A stretch of DNA of 64,000 nt, from positions 2,852,001 through 2,916,000 of the forward strand of contig NC_015145.1 in the NCBI RefSeq assembly GCF_000189535.1. The letters are read 5' to 3'. The DNA comes from Pseudarthrobacter phenanthrenivorans Sphe3. Its GTDB lineage: Bacteria; Actinomycetota; Actinomycetes; Actinomycetales; Micrococcaceae. How positions within the stretch are numbered: position 1 is the first letter of the stretch; every line of letters begins with the position of its first letter. Positions 27,870 through 36,424 of this stretch are shown here, piece after piece. The notes under the pieces were generated by a model, which saw nothing but the letters and a program-made list of their open reading frames with translations, was not told where the DNA came from and did no database searches. The translations under genes were made by a program, and so were the position numbers.

Positions 27870-29111
27870 ATGGCACACCCCGTTCGTTCCGCCGGCACCA
27901 GCCCCTCCCCCGGTTGGGCCGGGCACGCCAAGGGCTCGACGGCGTACGCCAGGATCCTCGCCGGCCTCTCATTTGCGGGCGTGGCCACCTTTGCGCAGCT
28001 CTACTCCACCCAGGCCGTGCTGCCGATCCTTGCCAGGGACCTGCAAGTGAGTGCGGCCGAGGCAGCGCTCACCATTTCCCTTGCCACCGTTGGCCTTGCA
28101 CTGACGGTTATCCCCTGGTCCTTCCTGGCAGACAGGATCGGCCGGGTGAGGGCGATGGCCTGGGGGATTTCCGTGGCTACCGTCCTGGGCCTGCTGGTGC
28201 CGCTGTCCACCAGCTTCGGCATGCTGCTGGCCCTGCGGTTACTGGAAGGCATGGCGCTGGGCGGCATCCCCGCGATCGCCATTGCGTACCTCAATGAGGA
28301 AGTCAGCAAGGCGCATGCAGCACTCGCGGCCGGAAGCTACGTTGCCGGCACCACGCTGGGCGGCCTTGCGGGCCGCCTCGTGGCCGGACCGGCAGGCGAA
28401 CTCTGGGGCTGGCGGGCGGCAGCGCTGGCTGTATCCGTCCTCGCCACGGTTGCCGCCGTGGCTTTCCTGCTCTTGGTGCCGCGTGCCCGCGGCTTCGTGG
28501 CCGCTCCGGCCGCCGGCATCCGCGGTGCACTCCGCACACTCGCCGGCCACCTGCGGAATGTCCGCCTGCTGGTCCTGTACGGCCAGGCGTTCCTGATGAT
28601 GGGCGGGTTCGTGGCGGTGTACAACTACCTGGGCTTCCGGCTCTCAGCCGAGCCCTTTGGCCTGGCAGCAACGCTCATCAGCCTCATCTTCCTTGCGTAC
28701 CTGTCCGGAACGGTCACCTCGCGCTGGTCTGCAGGGCTCACGCTCCGCTTCGGCCGGCGCGCCGTCCTGCTTGCCGGACTGGCGCTTTCGACGGCGGGCC
28801 TTGCCTTGACGCTGACACAGTCACTCGCCCTCATCCTGGCGGGGCTGGTGGTGTTCACGGGCGGCTTCTTCGCTGCCCATAGCATCGGGGCGGGCTGGAC
28901 GGGCGCACTGGCCAGCACCGGTCGGGCGCAGGCCGCGTCGCTGTACAACCTGGCCTACTACCTGGGGTCCAGCATTATCGGCTGGGCAGGCGGCCTGGCA
29001 TTCCAGTCCCTCGGCTGGAATGCCCTTGCTGCGGCAGTGATGATCCTGGCCTGCCTCACCGCGGCCGCCGTCGCCGTCGTCCATCCCCGGACGGAACGCA
29101 CGGCGGCATAG
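27870..29111 (+). CDS. MFS transporter (YnfM-like)
   Basis: 413 residues, twelve predicted helices starting near residue 30. The loop 2-3 motif DRIGRVRAM (motif A variant) and the pattern ATFAQLYSTQAVLPILARDL at helix 1 are typical of YnfM-type drug/arabinose-efflux MFS proteins. Probably exports a small molecule. Controlled by the divergent LysR gene: LysR-ynfM pairs are a recurrent arrangement. Start supported by the leaderless -10. Confidence 0.85.
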   Translation: MAHPVRSAGTSPSPGWAGHAKGSTAYARILAGLSFAGVATFAQLYSTQAVLPILARDLQVSAAEAALTISLATVGLALTVIPWSFLADRIGRVRAMAWGISVATVLGLLVPLSTSFGMLLALRLLEGMALGGIPAIAIAYLNEEVSKAHAALAAGSYVAGTTLGGLAGRLVAGPAGELWGWRAAALAVSVLATVAAVAFLLLVPRARGFVAAPAAGIRGALRTLAGHLRNVRLLVLYGQAFLMMGGFVAVYNYLGFRLSAEPFGLAATLISLIFLAYLSGTVTSRWSAGLTLRFGRRAVLLAGLALSTAGLALTLTQSLALILAGLVVFTGGFFAAHSIGAGWTGALASTGRAQAASLYNLAYYLGSSIIGWAGGLAFQSLGWNALAAAVMILACLTAAAVAVVHPRTERTAA

Positions 29112-29260
29112 ACCGCCGCATCCCCGGCAACCCCGCACGAAATTATCTGGCCCGCAAGCGGAACACGCAGCCCGAAAATTCGGAAGAGTGGCAATGAGGG
29201 GACATGATCGCGCGCATTTGCAGGTCTAGGATGAAGCCAGGACGATTTTGAGGAGCTGCA

Positions 29261-29755
29261 GTGAGCACGAATCCCAGGCCGGGTGCGCACCCGGAACCGC
29301 TGGATGCGATTGACGAACGTCTGCTGGCGGCCCTGGTGGCGGACGCCCGGATCTCCAACAAACAGCTCGCCGAACTGGTGGGAATCGCCCCTTCCACTGC
29401 CCTGATGAGGACCCGCGCCCTGTCCGAGCGGGGAATCGTCAAAGGCTACGAGGCAAAGCTCAACCTCTCGGCGATCGGACGCTCCGTACAGGCCCTGGTG
29501 GCGGTGCGCCTGCGCGCCCATGACCGCGACCAGATTGACCGTTTCACTGCCCGCGTGCCGCACCTGCCGGCGGTGCTCTCCACGTTCCACACTTCAGGCT
29601 CGGTGGACTACCTGCTGCACATCGCCGTCGCCACCACCGAGGACCTCAGGGACTGGGTGCTGGACAACCTCGCCACGGACCCCGTGGTGGGCCACACCGA
29701 GACCACCCTGGTGTTTGAGCACATCCAAGGCAACCACGGGCCCCTGCCCGACTAG
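29261..29755 (+). CDS. Lrp/AsnC-family transcriptional regulator
   Basis: 164 residues. N-terminal HTH (about 18-70) with LLAALVADARISNKQLAELVGIAPSTALMRTRALSERGIV, then the RAM/AsnC ligand domain (about 80-160) with VLSTFHTSGSVDYLLHIAV. GTG start with GAGGAG 5 nt upstream. Lies after the first MFS gene and convergent with the second (its stop overlaps the MFS stop by 4 bp). Effectors of such proteins are usually amino acids; the target is likely a neighbouring exporter or itself. Confidence 0.9.
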   Translation: MSTNPRPGAHPEPLDAIDERLLAALVADARISNKQLAELVGIAPSTALMRTRALSERGIVKGYEAKLNLSAIGRSVQALVAVRLRAHDRDQIDRFTARVPHLPAVLSTFHTSGSVDYLLHIAVATTEDLRDWVLDNLATDPVVGHTETTLVFEHIQGNHGPLPD

Positions 29756-31026
29756 CGGCCACAGCCGGCCGGGCCGGCAGCCACCCGGCCATCGATTATC
29801 GCGAGACGTAGCGTCACTGCCGAAAGGACCAGGGCTGCCGCCCCGCAGGCCACCACGAAGCCCATGACCGCTGCCGGCACGCCGAAGATTCCCGCCGCCC
29901 AGCCCAACCCAAGGACGGGAACTGCGCTGCCGAGGTAGGTGATGACGTAGACGGTGCTGACGATCTGGGCGTGCCGGGATGCCTCCACCCTGGTGGCCAC
30001 CTGGTTGAAGACCGTGCGGAAGGCGATGCCCTGGCCCACCCCGGCGGCGGTGGCGGCTGCCACCAGCAACAGCGGATTCTGCCAGGTTCCGGCTGCCCCG
30101 AGGAGCAGGACGGACCCGCCGAGCACCGCCAGCCCTGCGGGGACGACGAAGCGCCCCCGCAGGGTCAGGAGCTGGCTCAGCGCCGAGGAACCGAGTGCCA
30201 GGCCTGCAAGCACCCCCACAAGGGGACGGGAGTCCGTCTGCAGGACCTGCGCAAAGTAGCCCGGGGCCAGCGAGAGGCAGAAGCCAAAGACCGCGAAGCT
30301 AAGGAATCCGACGCCGGCAGCAAGCCAGAATGCACCCCTCGCTTCCCGTGACACGGAGGGACGGCGGGGTGCGAGTGCCAGCAGCGGCCGTGACGGGGCA
30401 GGCGGCGTGATAGCAGGCCGGGCGCGCAGGAGGTACAGCGGCACCAGAAGGCTGGCCAGGACCAGTGAGTGGATGTAGTACGGAGCCGCGGTGGCGTCCG
30501 GCAGGAGGGACAGCAGCCCGCCAATGACGGGTCCGGCCGCCACACCCCCGGAGGATGCCAACAGGGTGAACCGGGACGCCCACTCGGGGCGGGACGGGAG
30601 GAGCTCGCGCAGTGCTGCGGCGCTGGCACCGGTGGCCATCGCCACGGCTGCGCCCTGCAGGGCCCGTCCGGCGCACAATTCAACAAGGGTCCTTGCCTCG
30701 GCAAAGAGCCAGCCGCCTGCCAGGCCGATGGCGACAGCGAGGATGAGGGCTGCCCGGCGGCCGATGTGGTCCGACCAGTGCCCGGCGAGCATGAGCGTGG
30801 CCACCAGCGACAGAACGTAGCTGGCGAATGCGGCCGTTACTCCCAGCGTGGACAACCCGAGCTCCGCCTGCAGCAGGGGATACAGCGGTGTTGCCAGGTT
30901 GGCGCCAACCAGCAGCACGAAGATGACCGCGCCCGCCATCACCAGCCGTGCGGTGGTGGAAGCATCCCAGCCTGCGCGTGCAGCTGCCGGCGCAGGGCGC
31001 ATGCGAAGCTCGCTGAAGACCGTCAT
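29752..31026 (-). CDS. MFS transporter
   Basis: 424 residues, twelve helices from about residue 28. Helix 1 VILLVGANLATPLYPLLQ-like segment and motif A GHWSDHIGRRAAL (between helices 2 and 3) are clear, as is ASSGGVAAGPVIGGLL (antiporter motif C region), which suggests proton-coupled export. The start region has AAAGGCGG. Divergent from an Lrp-type regulator (31198) and overlapping convergently with another (29755), so amino acid or amino-acid-derived substrates are plausible. Confidence 0.85.
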   Translation of the reverse strand: MTVFSELRMRPAPAAARAGWDASTTARLVMAGAVIFVLLVGANLATPLYPLLQAELGLSTLGVTAAFASYVLSLVATLMLAGHWSDHIGRRAALILAVAIGLAGGWLFAEARTLVELCAGRALQGAAVAMATGASAAALRELLPSRPEWASRFTLLASSGGVAAGPVIGGLLSLLPDATAAPYYIHSLVLASLLVPLYLLRARPAITPPAPSRPLLALAPRRPSVSREARGAFWLAAGVGFLSFAVFGFCLSLAPGYFAQVLQTDSRPLVGVLAGLALGSSALSQLLTLRGRFVVPAGLAVLGGSVLLLGAAGTWQNPLLLVAAATAAGVGQGIAFRTVFNQVATRVEASRHAQIVSTVYVITYLGSAVPVLGLGWAAGIFGVPAAVMGFVVACGAAALVLSAVTLRLAIIDGRVAAGPAGCGR

Positions 31027-31145
31027 AAGGTGCCGCCTTTGGTTCTACCGCGGCAGCTGATCCTTGTGGGAGGCCTTCGCGGGGTGGATATCCGATGGCA
31101 CAAGAGTGCGGCACTTCTGCTCCTATGGTGTGTAAACGCCACTGA

Positions 31146-31158
31146 ATTTGAGCAAAAT
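31146..31158. promoter_or_regulatory. Candidate Lrp-type site
   Basis: ATTTGAGCAAAAT is an imperfect inverted repeat (TTTG-NN-CAAA) 40 bp upstream of the Lrp gene, in an AT-rich patch of the 171-bp divergent region. Its place fits autoregulation and control of the MFS gene. Confidence 0.3.
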
Positions 31159-31197
31159 CATCAACTCTGCGCTCTGGGTGTGGTGGAGAATGACCAT

Positions 31198-31677
31198 ATG
31201 AAGACCTTGGATGCCACCGACCTGAAGATCCTGCTGGAACTCATCCGGGACCCCAGGAGCCAGATCGGCGAGCTCAGCGAGGCCCTTGGCATCGCCCGGA
31301 ACACGGCGCAGACCAGGGTCCGGCGGCTGATCCGGGCCGGAGTGCTGCGGCCCGGGGGCCGGGAAGTGGATCTGGACGCGGTGGGATATGACGTGGTGGC
31401 CTTCGTGACCATCGAGGTCTCGCACCGGGAACTGGATGGGGTAATAGCCGCACTGAGGCTGATACCCCAGGTGCTGGAGGTCCATGAGATTTCGGGGCGC
31501 GGGGACGTCTGGTGCCGGGTGGTTGCCACGGACACGCACAACCTCCAGTCCTCACTCCGGCAGGTCCTGAGGATCAAGGGTGTTATACGCACCGAAACAG
31601 TGCTGGCCCTGCACACCCACATCCCCTACCGGACCGAGCCGCTCATCAGCGGCCTCGCCAAAGCGTCGGGCGCTTGA
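31198..31677 (+). CDS. Lrp/AsnC-family transcriptional regulator
   Basis: 159 residues. HTH at about 3-55 (LDATDLKILLELIRDPRSQIGELSEALGI) and the ligand-binding RAM domain (about 65-150) with VLEVHEISGRGDVWCRVVATD. I chose the ATG at 31198, preceded by GTGGAG; the much longer upstream open frame runs over the opposite-strand MFS gene and is not coding. Second Lrp-type protein within 2 kb; likely regulates the divergent MFS exporter. Confidence 0.9.
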   Translation: MKTLDATDLKILLELIRDPRSQIGELSEALGIARNTAQTRVRRLIRAGVLRPGGREVDLDAVGYDVVAFVTIEVSHRELDGVIAALRLIPQVLEVHEISGRGDVWCRVVATDTHNLQSSLRQVLRIKGVIRTETVLALHTHIPYRTEPLISGLAKASGA

Positions 31678-31694
31678 GGGAGGCGGCAGGCGAC

Positions 31695-31700
31695 TAGGAT
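31695..31700 (+). promoter_or_regulatory. -10 hexamer TAGGAT, leaderless configuration
   Basis: TAGGAT ends 7 nt before the ATG at 31708, with no ribosome binding site, although the previous gene ends only 30 bp upstream. It would give this gene its own promoter. Confidence 0.45.
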
Positions 31701-31707
31701 TTCCAGA

Positions 31708-32133
31708 ATGGACTGGCTCTCTTACGTTTCACAGATCAACTGGCTCGCCGTACTGCTGGCCTTCGTGGCAAGCATGGCCATCGGATTTGTCTGGTACATG
31801 CCGGCGGTGCTGGGCAACCGGTGGATGGCCGCTATCGGGAAGACGGAGGACGACCTCAAGGACATCAGCGGCGGAGCCGGCATATGGCTTCCCATGATGA
31901 TGGCGGCGGCACTGACGGCCATCCTGCTGGCCGTCCTGATCGGCAGGCTTGGGTTGGGCAGCGCGCTGGCAGGTGCCGTGTTTGCCTTCGTTGTGGGGCT
32001 GGTCTTCCGGGCCGGTGGCCACGTCATCCACAACGGTTTTGCCGGACGCCCCGCCGCCGTTACGCTGATCGACTCGGGCCATGACCTGGTGGCCATGACC
32101 GTGGCAGGCGCAATCATCGGCGGGATGTCCTGA
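31708..32133 (+). CDS. DUF1761 membrane protein
   Basis: 141 residues with four predicted helices (about 12-34, 60-82, 85-107, 118-140). The start NWLAVLLAFVASMAIGFVWYMPAVLGNRWM and the pairing of polar residues in helix 3-4 match DUF1761, a family of unknown function that often appears near regulators. No catalytic motif. Its own promoter hexamer suggests independent expression. Confidence 0.8.
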   Translation: MDWLSYVSQINWLAVLLAFVASMAIGFVWYMPAVLGNRWMAAIGKTEDDLKDISGGAGIWLPMMMAAALTAILLAVLIGRLGLGSALAGAVFAFVVGLVFRAGGHVIHNGFAGRPAAVTLIDSGHDLVAMTVAGAIIGGMS

Positions 32134-32167
32134 TGCCGGCAGCCCTTGTCACGGAAGGTTGCCCGGC

Positions 32168-33163
32168 GTGACAATCATCGACAATGCCGTCTACGTGAAC
32201 GGCGTACGCCATATCGAGCCGGAAAGCCTGGAGCAGACGTTCGAAACCCTGGCGCAGCACGGCGGAATGGCGTGGATCGGCCTGTACCGTCCCACAGCTG
32301 AGGAGATGGCCGCAGTGGCCAGCGAGTTCGGGCTGCATTCGCTGGCCGTGGAGGACGCGATCTCCGCCCACCAGCGGCCCAAGCTGGAACGCTACGAGGA
32401 CAGCCTCTTCACAGTCCTCCGGCCTGCCAGGTACCTGGACGAGACAGAGAGCGTGGAGTTCGGCGAACTGCACATCTTTACGGGGAAGAACTACGTGGTC
32501 ACGGTACGCCATGCCGAGATGGCCGGGGTTGCCCGCGTACGCCGGAGGATGGAAGCCCGGCCCGATCTCCTGCGCCACGGGCCGGAAGCAGTTCTCTACG
32601 CCCTGCTGGACCGGGTGGTGGATGACTACGCCCCCGTGGTGGCGGGCCTTGAGAACGACATTGACGAGATCGAGGACCAGCTCTTCAGCGGAGACACCAC
32701 GGTGTCCCGCCGGATTTACGAGCTTGCCCGGGAAGTGATCCAGTTCCAGCGCGCCATCCATCCGCTTCCGGACATGATGCACCAGCTGAAGCGGGGATTC
32801 GAAAAGTACGGCGTGGAAACCGACCTGCGCCACAACCTGCGCGACGTGGAGGACCACGTGGAACGTGTTATTTCCCGTGCCGACTCCTTCCGCGACCTGC
32901 TCCAGAACGCCCTGACACTGGACGGCACCCTGACGGCCAACCGCCAGAACGAGGCCAGCGCAGAGCAAAACGAACAGGTCAAGAAAATCTCCTCCTGGGC
33001 GGCAATCTTCTTCGCTCCGTCATTCGTCGCAGGGGTTTACGGGATGAACTTCGAACACATGCCCGAACTCCAGTGGGAACTGGGCTATCCCATGTCCCTT
33101 GGCCTCATGCTCGCAATGGCATGCCTGATGTACGGAATCTTCAAGAAAAAGGACTGGCTATAG
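32168..33163 (+). CDS. corA: CorA-family magnesium/cobalt transporter
   Basis: 331 residues. Large cytoplasmic N-domain (about 1-270) with the long alpha-helical stalk, then two C-terminal helices bracketing the invariant YGMNFEHMPEL selectivity loop. The GMN motif and the ending KKKDWL are typical. Pentameric Mg2+ channel of the cell membrane. The GTG at 32168 is preferred, with GGAAGG at 7-9 nt; a TTG three codons earlier is the alternative. The 25 bp separating it from the DUF1761 gene allow cotranscription. Confidence 0.93.
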   Translation: MTIIDNAVYVNGVRHIEPESLEQTFETLAQHGGMAWIGLYRPTAEEMAAVASEFGLHSLAVEDAISAHQRPKLERYEDSLFTVLRPARYLDETESVEFGELHIFTGKNYVVTVRHAEMAGVARVRRRMEARPDLLRHGPEAVLYALLDRVVDDYAPVVAGLENDIDEIEDQLFSGDTTVSRRIYELAREVIQFQRAIHPLPDMMHQLKRGFEKYGVETDLRHNLRDVEDHVERVISRADSFRDLLQNALTLDGTLTANRQNEASAEQNEQVKKISSWAAIFFAPSFVAGVYGMNFEHMPELQWELGYPMSLGLMLAMACLMYGIFKKKDWL

Positions 33164-33520
33164 GGCATCGCACCAGGACCGGAGGAGTCAGGCAGGAAGT
33201 TCAGCCGGCGGCCCGGCCACTGCGCCATCGGCCTACTTCGCCGCCGGAACTGTGGGCCCGGCGCGGAGTCCGACAGCCATGTCGCCAGTCAGTCCGAAGA
33301 TTTCCACCAGGACGTCTTCCTTCCGCTCGATGTCAGTAACCGTGACGGACTCCTGCTGGCGCCCCACTGGACTGCCCGGACGGTGGGTCGATGGACGTGG
33401 CTGACGGTGGTGGAGATGGAATGCGGGTGGTCACTGGTGCGTAACGGTAACCAGGCGTCTGGGCCGTCCTCACCCACTGCTGCCCGCTGCCGGGGCGGCA
33501 GGTCAGTACGCTTCATTGTG
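33164..33520. other. Intergenic region with one protein-like fragment
   Basis: No confident gene in 357 bp. On the minus strand a 44-codon frame from GTG (33367) to TAG (33233) reads VGRQQESVTVTDIERKEDVL and continues as ordinary-looking sequence with EIFGLTGDMAVGLRAGP. It has no ribosome binding site, and upstream codons in frame are Arg/Pro/His-rich non-coding-like. It may be the preserved tail of a decayed gene or a small gene. Confidence 0.25.
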
Positions 33521-33593
33521 TGGAGCTAAGGGGATTCGAACCCCTGACCTCTTCGATGCGAACGAAGCGCTCTACCAACTGAGCTATAGCCCC
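33521..33593 (-). tRNA. tRNA-Ala (anticodon CGC)
   Basis: On the minus strand the 73 nt fold as a cloverleaf: acceptor GGGGCTA/TAGCTCC with one G-T pair, D-arm GCTC...GAGC, anticodon stem CTTCG/CGAAG with loop TTCGCAT (CGC), T-arm AGGGG-TTCGAAT-CCCCT. Discriminator A; CCA is not encoded. Reads the GCG codon, which is frequent in a high-GC genome. Confidence 0.97.
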
Positions 33594-33756
33594 GGAACCA
33601 TCCGCCCTGGCGAGTGCGGCACCGGTGACCCTAGGCTACAAATTTTCCGGGTGGAATCCAAACCGCGGGGATGGACGCGGCCCGCTCCCCCGGAAGCCCG
33701 GGTCATCGAGAGGTGCAACATGTCCGCGCGGACAGCCAGGAGCGGCACCAAAGCTG

Positions 33757-34683
33757 TCAGGCGCGGCGGCGCTGCAGGACGTCGTCGAGATTGCTGAGGG
33801 CGCTCTGCGCCTTGGAAAGCTGAACACCTTCGGCAGGTGCAGCCGGAGGAGCAGCGGCAACACCCTGCTTGAGGGACGGCTTGCCTACAGCCTTCGGCGC
33901 CTCGGGCAGCTCCAGCGGCTCCGGTGCCGGACGTTCGGCCTTCGCAGCTTCAACATAAACGGGCTTGGGAACCTCCACGGGTTCCCAGGTGGCGGAAGCC
34001 GACGCGCTGGCGGCCGCGGCACTTGGATCACCGGCGGCAACAGCGACCGCCAGGGCCGCCTCGCGCAGTTCCATAGCTGTCAGCGGCTTAATCTTCTGTT
34101 CGTGTGCTTCTGCATCGAAAAGGGGGCTCTCGCGCTTGGCCGGAGCCGCTTCAGGTTTCGGCGGGATGCTGGCCGAATAGTCCGGCTTACGGGCCGGCGC
34201 AGTCATGGCTGAGCGAAAGGCTGCGTTCACTTTGGCCCGCCGGTCCCGCACGGCCAACCAGCGAAGGAGGACTACGGATCCAAAGGTAACCGCCAAAGAT
34301 ACCAGCGGCAGGAACGGAGCACCCAGCCCGAAGAGCAGCAGTACCGCGGAAACGAAGGCCGTTACCAGGGAAACCAACCCAACCAGTGCGATGGCGGTCC
34401 GGCCGTATCGGATGCGGAATGCACCTGCAGCCGGGGAACCGGCAGCGGCGGTCGAAGGTCCGGCACTCTTCCTGGTGTCCATGGCTTTCTCCTGCTGGGC
34501 GGCGACGTTCAATACCAAACCGGCTGGCGGTTCAGGTGTTTCATCTGCTGCGACGTCCGACAGGAAGTCACCGGCGGGCTGGAACTGGTGCCTGCCGTTC
34601 CTGAGGACGTAAGGGGCAACCCATACAATCCAGAGCACAACGGCAACCACAAGGATCACTGAGCTGCTAAGGGGGAAGTCCAC
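33757..34683 (-). CDS. GlpR/SepX-like divisome membrane protein
   Basis: 308 residues. An N-terminal helix (about 6-25), WVAPYVLRN immediately after it, a polar stretch, two further helices (about 96-118 and 121-140), then a long Ala/Pro/Lys-rich cytoplasmic tail ending LSNLDDVLQRRRA. The helix-WVAPY/LRN start and position next to rimJ and galU match the actinobacterial family that includes corynebacterial GlpR and Streptomyces SepX, membrane proteins acting with the cell-division ring. GTG at 34683 is chosen over TTG at 34689 because TACGGT lies 7 nt before GTG. The assignment rests on topology and context, not on a search. Confidence 0.6.
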   Translation of the reverse strand: MDFPLSSSVILVVAVVLWIVWVAPYVLRNGRHQFQPAGDFLSDVAADETPEPPAGLVLNVAAQQEKAMDTRKSAGPSTAAAGSPAAGAFRIRYGRTAIALVGLVSLVTAFVSAVLLLFGLGAPFLPLVSLAVTFGSVVLLRWLAVRDRRAKVNAAFRSAMTAPARKPDYSASIPPKPEAAPAKRESPLFDAEAHEQKIKPLTAMELREAALAVAVAAGDPSAAAASASASATWEPVEVPKPVYVEAAKAERPAPEPLELPEAPKAVGKPSLKQGVAAAPPAAPAEGVQLSKAQSALSNLDDVLQRRRA

Positions 34684-34690
34684 ACTCAAA

Positions 34691-34696
34691 ACCGTA
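34691..34696 (-). promoter_or_regulatory. -10 hexamer TACGGT, leaderless configuration
   Basis: Ends 7 nt before the GTG of the GlpR/SepX-like gene on the minus strand; no ribosome binding site. Confidence 0.4.
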
Positions 34697-34764
34697 TGAG
34701 CATCCTGTCCGCTGCGGCAGCATTGGCTGCGGTGTGTCGTGGCACAGCCGGCAAATCAGTGGAT

Positions 34765-35385
34765 TTATGACGGCCGCGAAGCGAGCCAGGGCTTGAGCAG
34801 GCCTTCCGGGACCTCTTCGGACGTCAACGCGAACGAGCGATGGTCGGCCCAGGCACCGTTGATGTGCAGGTAGCGCGGCCGGTAGCCCTCGTCCCGGAAT
34901 CCCAGCTTCTCCACCACACGGAGGCTCGGTCCATTCTCGGGCCTGATGTTGATTTCCATCCGGTGCAGGCCGAGGGCCCCGAAGCAATGGTCGGTCACCA
35001 TGGCCACGGCAGTGGGTGCAATGCCGTGCCCCGCGCGGGCCTGGTCCACCCAATACCCCAGGGTTGCCATCATTGCCGATCCCCAGACGATCGACGACAC
35101 AGTTAACTGCCCCACAATGGCAGGGTTACCGCCCCCGGGAAGCCGTTCGGTTATGACAAAAGGCAACGCCGTTGCCTGGGCCGCCTGGGCTTTCAGGGAC
35201 CGGACCATCTGCCGGTAGTCCGGCAGGCCGCCGGCAGGGTCCGGGTTGGACGCCTCCCACGGCGCCAGCCATTGGCTGTTTCGGGACCGGACTTCCGTCC
35301 ATTCCTTTTTGTCCCGGTACCGGATGGGCCGCAGGACCAGATTCCCGCACTCCAGTGTCACGGGCCAGATGGGACCAGGGCGCAT
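34765..35385 (-). CDS. rimJ: RimJ/RimL-type GNAT acetyltransferase
   Basis: 206 residues, GNAT fold. NLVLRPIRYRDKKEW start, the acetyl-CoA binding segment GYWVDQARAGHGIAPTAV (R/QxxGxG/A-like), LHRMEINIRPENGPSLRVVEKLGFRDEGYRPRYLHINGAW is the classic RimJ/RimL C-terminal half. Such enzymes acetylate N-terminal residues of ribosomal proteins. ATG at 35383-35385, four bp after the galU stop; a longer upstream frame within galU was rejected. The galU-rimJ-glpR order is conserved in actinobacteria. Confidence 0.88.
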   Translation of the reverse strand: MRPGPIWPVTLECGNLVLRPIRYRDKKEWTEVRSRNSQWLAPWEASNPDPAGGLPDYRQMVRSLKAQAAQATALPFVITERLPGGGNPAIVGQLTVSSIVWGSAMMATLGYWVDQARAGHGIAPTAVAMVTDHCFGALGLHRMEINIRPENGPSLRVVEKLGFRDEGYRPRYLHINGAWADHRSFALTSEEVPEGLLKPWLASRPS

Positions 35386-35389
35386 TGCG

Positions 35390-36295
35390 CTACTTGGACA
35401 GGCCGGCTGTGAAGCCGGGCAGCCATTCCCGCAGGCCGGGCCCAAGGTCCTCGCTGTCGATTGCCAGCTGGACGCAGGCCTTAAGGTAGCTGAGCTTGTC
35501 TCCGGTGTCGTACCGGCGGCCACGGAAAACAACGCCGTAGACCCCGCTTCCCTCGCCGTCTGCGGAGGCCAGTTCCTGCAGGGCATCGGTCAGCTGGATT
35601 TCCCCGCCCCGCCCGGGACCGGTGCGCTCCAGGACATCAAACACGGCGGGGTGGAGGACGTACCTGCCAATGACGGCCAGGTTGGAGGGGGCTTCCTCAA
35701 CATTCGGCTTCTCCACCAGCCTCTTGACGCGAACGTACGATTCGCCGTCGACCTGCTCAATGTCCGCGCAGCCGTAGGCGCTGATCTGGGAAGGTTCCAC
35801 TTCAATCAGCGCAATCACCGAGCCGCCCGTCTTGGCCTGCACCTCAATCATGGTGCTGAGGAGCTCATCTCGCGCGTCGATGAGGTCATCCCCCAGCAGC
35901 ACGGCAAAGGCTTCATCGCCGACGTGCTGCTTTGCCCGCAGCACGGCGTGGCCCAGTCCGTGCGGGTCTCCCTGCCGGACGTAGTGGATGTCTCCCAGGT
36001 TGCTGGCCGCCTGGATGGATGCGAGTTTCTCCGTGTCGCCTTTGCCCTGAAGGGTGGATTCAAGGGAGGGCACGCGGTCGAAGTGGTCTTCCAGCGCCCG
36101 CTTGTTCCGCCCGGTGATCATCAGGACATCATTAAGGCCGACGTTTACCGCTTCCTCAACCACGTACTGGATGGCAGGCTTGTCCACGACGGGAAGCATT
36201 TCCTTGGGCATCGCCTTGGTTGCAGGCAGGAACCTGGTGCCGAGTCCGGCTGCTGGAATGACGGCTTTGCGAACTCTCGGGTTACTGGTACTCAC
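35390..36295 (-). CDS. galU: UTP-glucose-1-phosphate uridylyltransferase GalU
   Basis: 301 residues. Nucleotidyltransferase: AVIPAAGLGTRFLPATKAMPKEMLP (signature, about 11-35), VEKPNVEEAPSNLAVIGRYVL, GRRYDTGDKLSYLKA. Makes UDP-glucose for cell-wall polymers and trehalose. The GTG start is fixed by TAGATT exactly 6 nt upstream (leaderless). Start of a probable galU-rimJ unit, divergent from the folate gene. The long antisense frame is a shadow. Confidence 0.95.
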   Translation of the reverse strand: MSTSNPRVRKAVIPAAGLGTRFLPATKAMPKEMLPVVDKPAIQYVVEEAVNVGLNDVLMITGRNKRALEDHFDRVPSLESTLQGKGDTEKLASIQAASNLGDIHYVRQGDPHGLGHAVLRAKQHVGDEAFAVLLGDDLIDARDELLSTMIEVQAKTGGSVIALIEVEPSQISAYGCADIEQVDGESYVRVKRLVEKPNVEEAPSNLAVIGRYVLHPAVFDVLERTGPGRGGEIQLTDALQELASADGEGSGVYGVVFRGRRYDTGDKLSYLKACVQLAIDSEDLGPGLREWLPGFTAGLSK

Positions 36296-36301
36296 CGGAC
36301 T

Positions 36302-36307
36302 AATCTA
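36302..36307 (-). promoter_or_regulatory. -10 hexamer TAGATT, leaderless configuration
   Basis: On the minus strand TAGATT ends exactly 6 nt before the galU GTG. No Shine-Dalgarno is present. Confidence 0.5.
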
Positions 36308-36322
36308 ACGTCAGCGTCAAGC

Positions 36323-36341
36323 ATTCCGTAATCATCGGAAT
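36323..36341. promoter_or_regulatory. Dyad ATTCCG-N7-CGGAAT, candidate operator
   Basis: Six-bp inverted repeat with a 7-bp spacer between galU and the 5-formyl-THF cyclo-ligase gene, about 20 bp upstream of the galU -10. Could be a binding site or a chance hairpin. Confidence 0.25.
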
Positions 36342-36424
36342 GACCGGACGGCCTCGCCTGCCGCCCTGGGAAGAGCAGACGACGGCGGGCCGCCCACGCA
36401 GGCGGCTGACGACGAAGGGAAGAT

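Noticed and set aside
33516..33797. Open frame with AKGIRTPDLFDANEAL on the plus strand
   Set aside because: It is the complement of the tRNA-Ala gene read through; a well-known annotation artefact.
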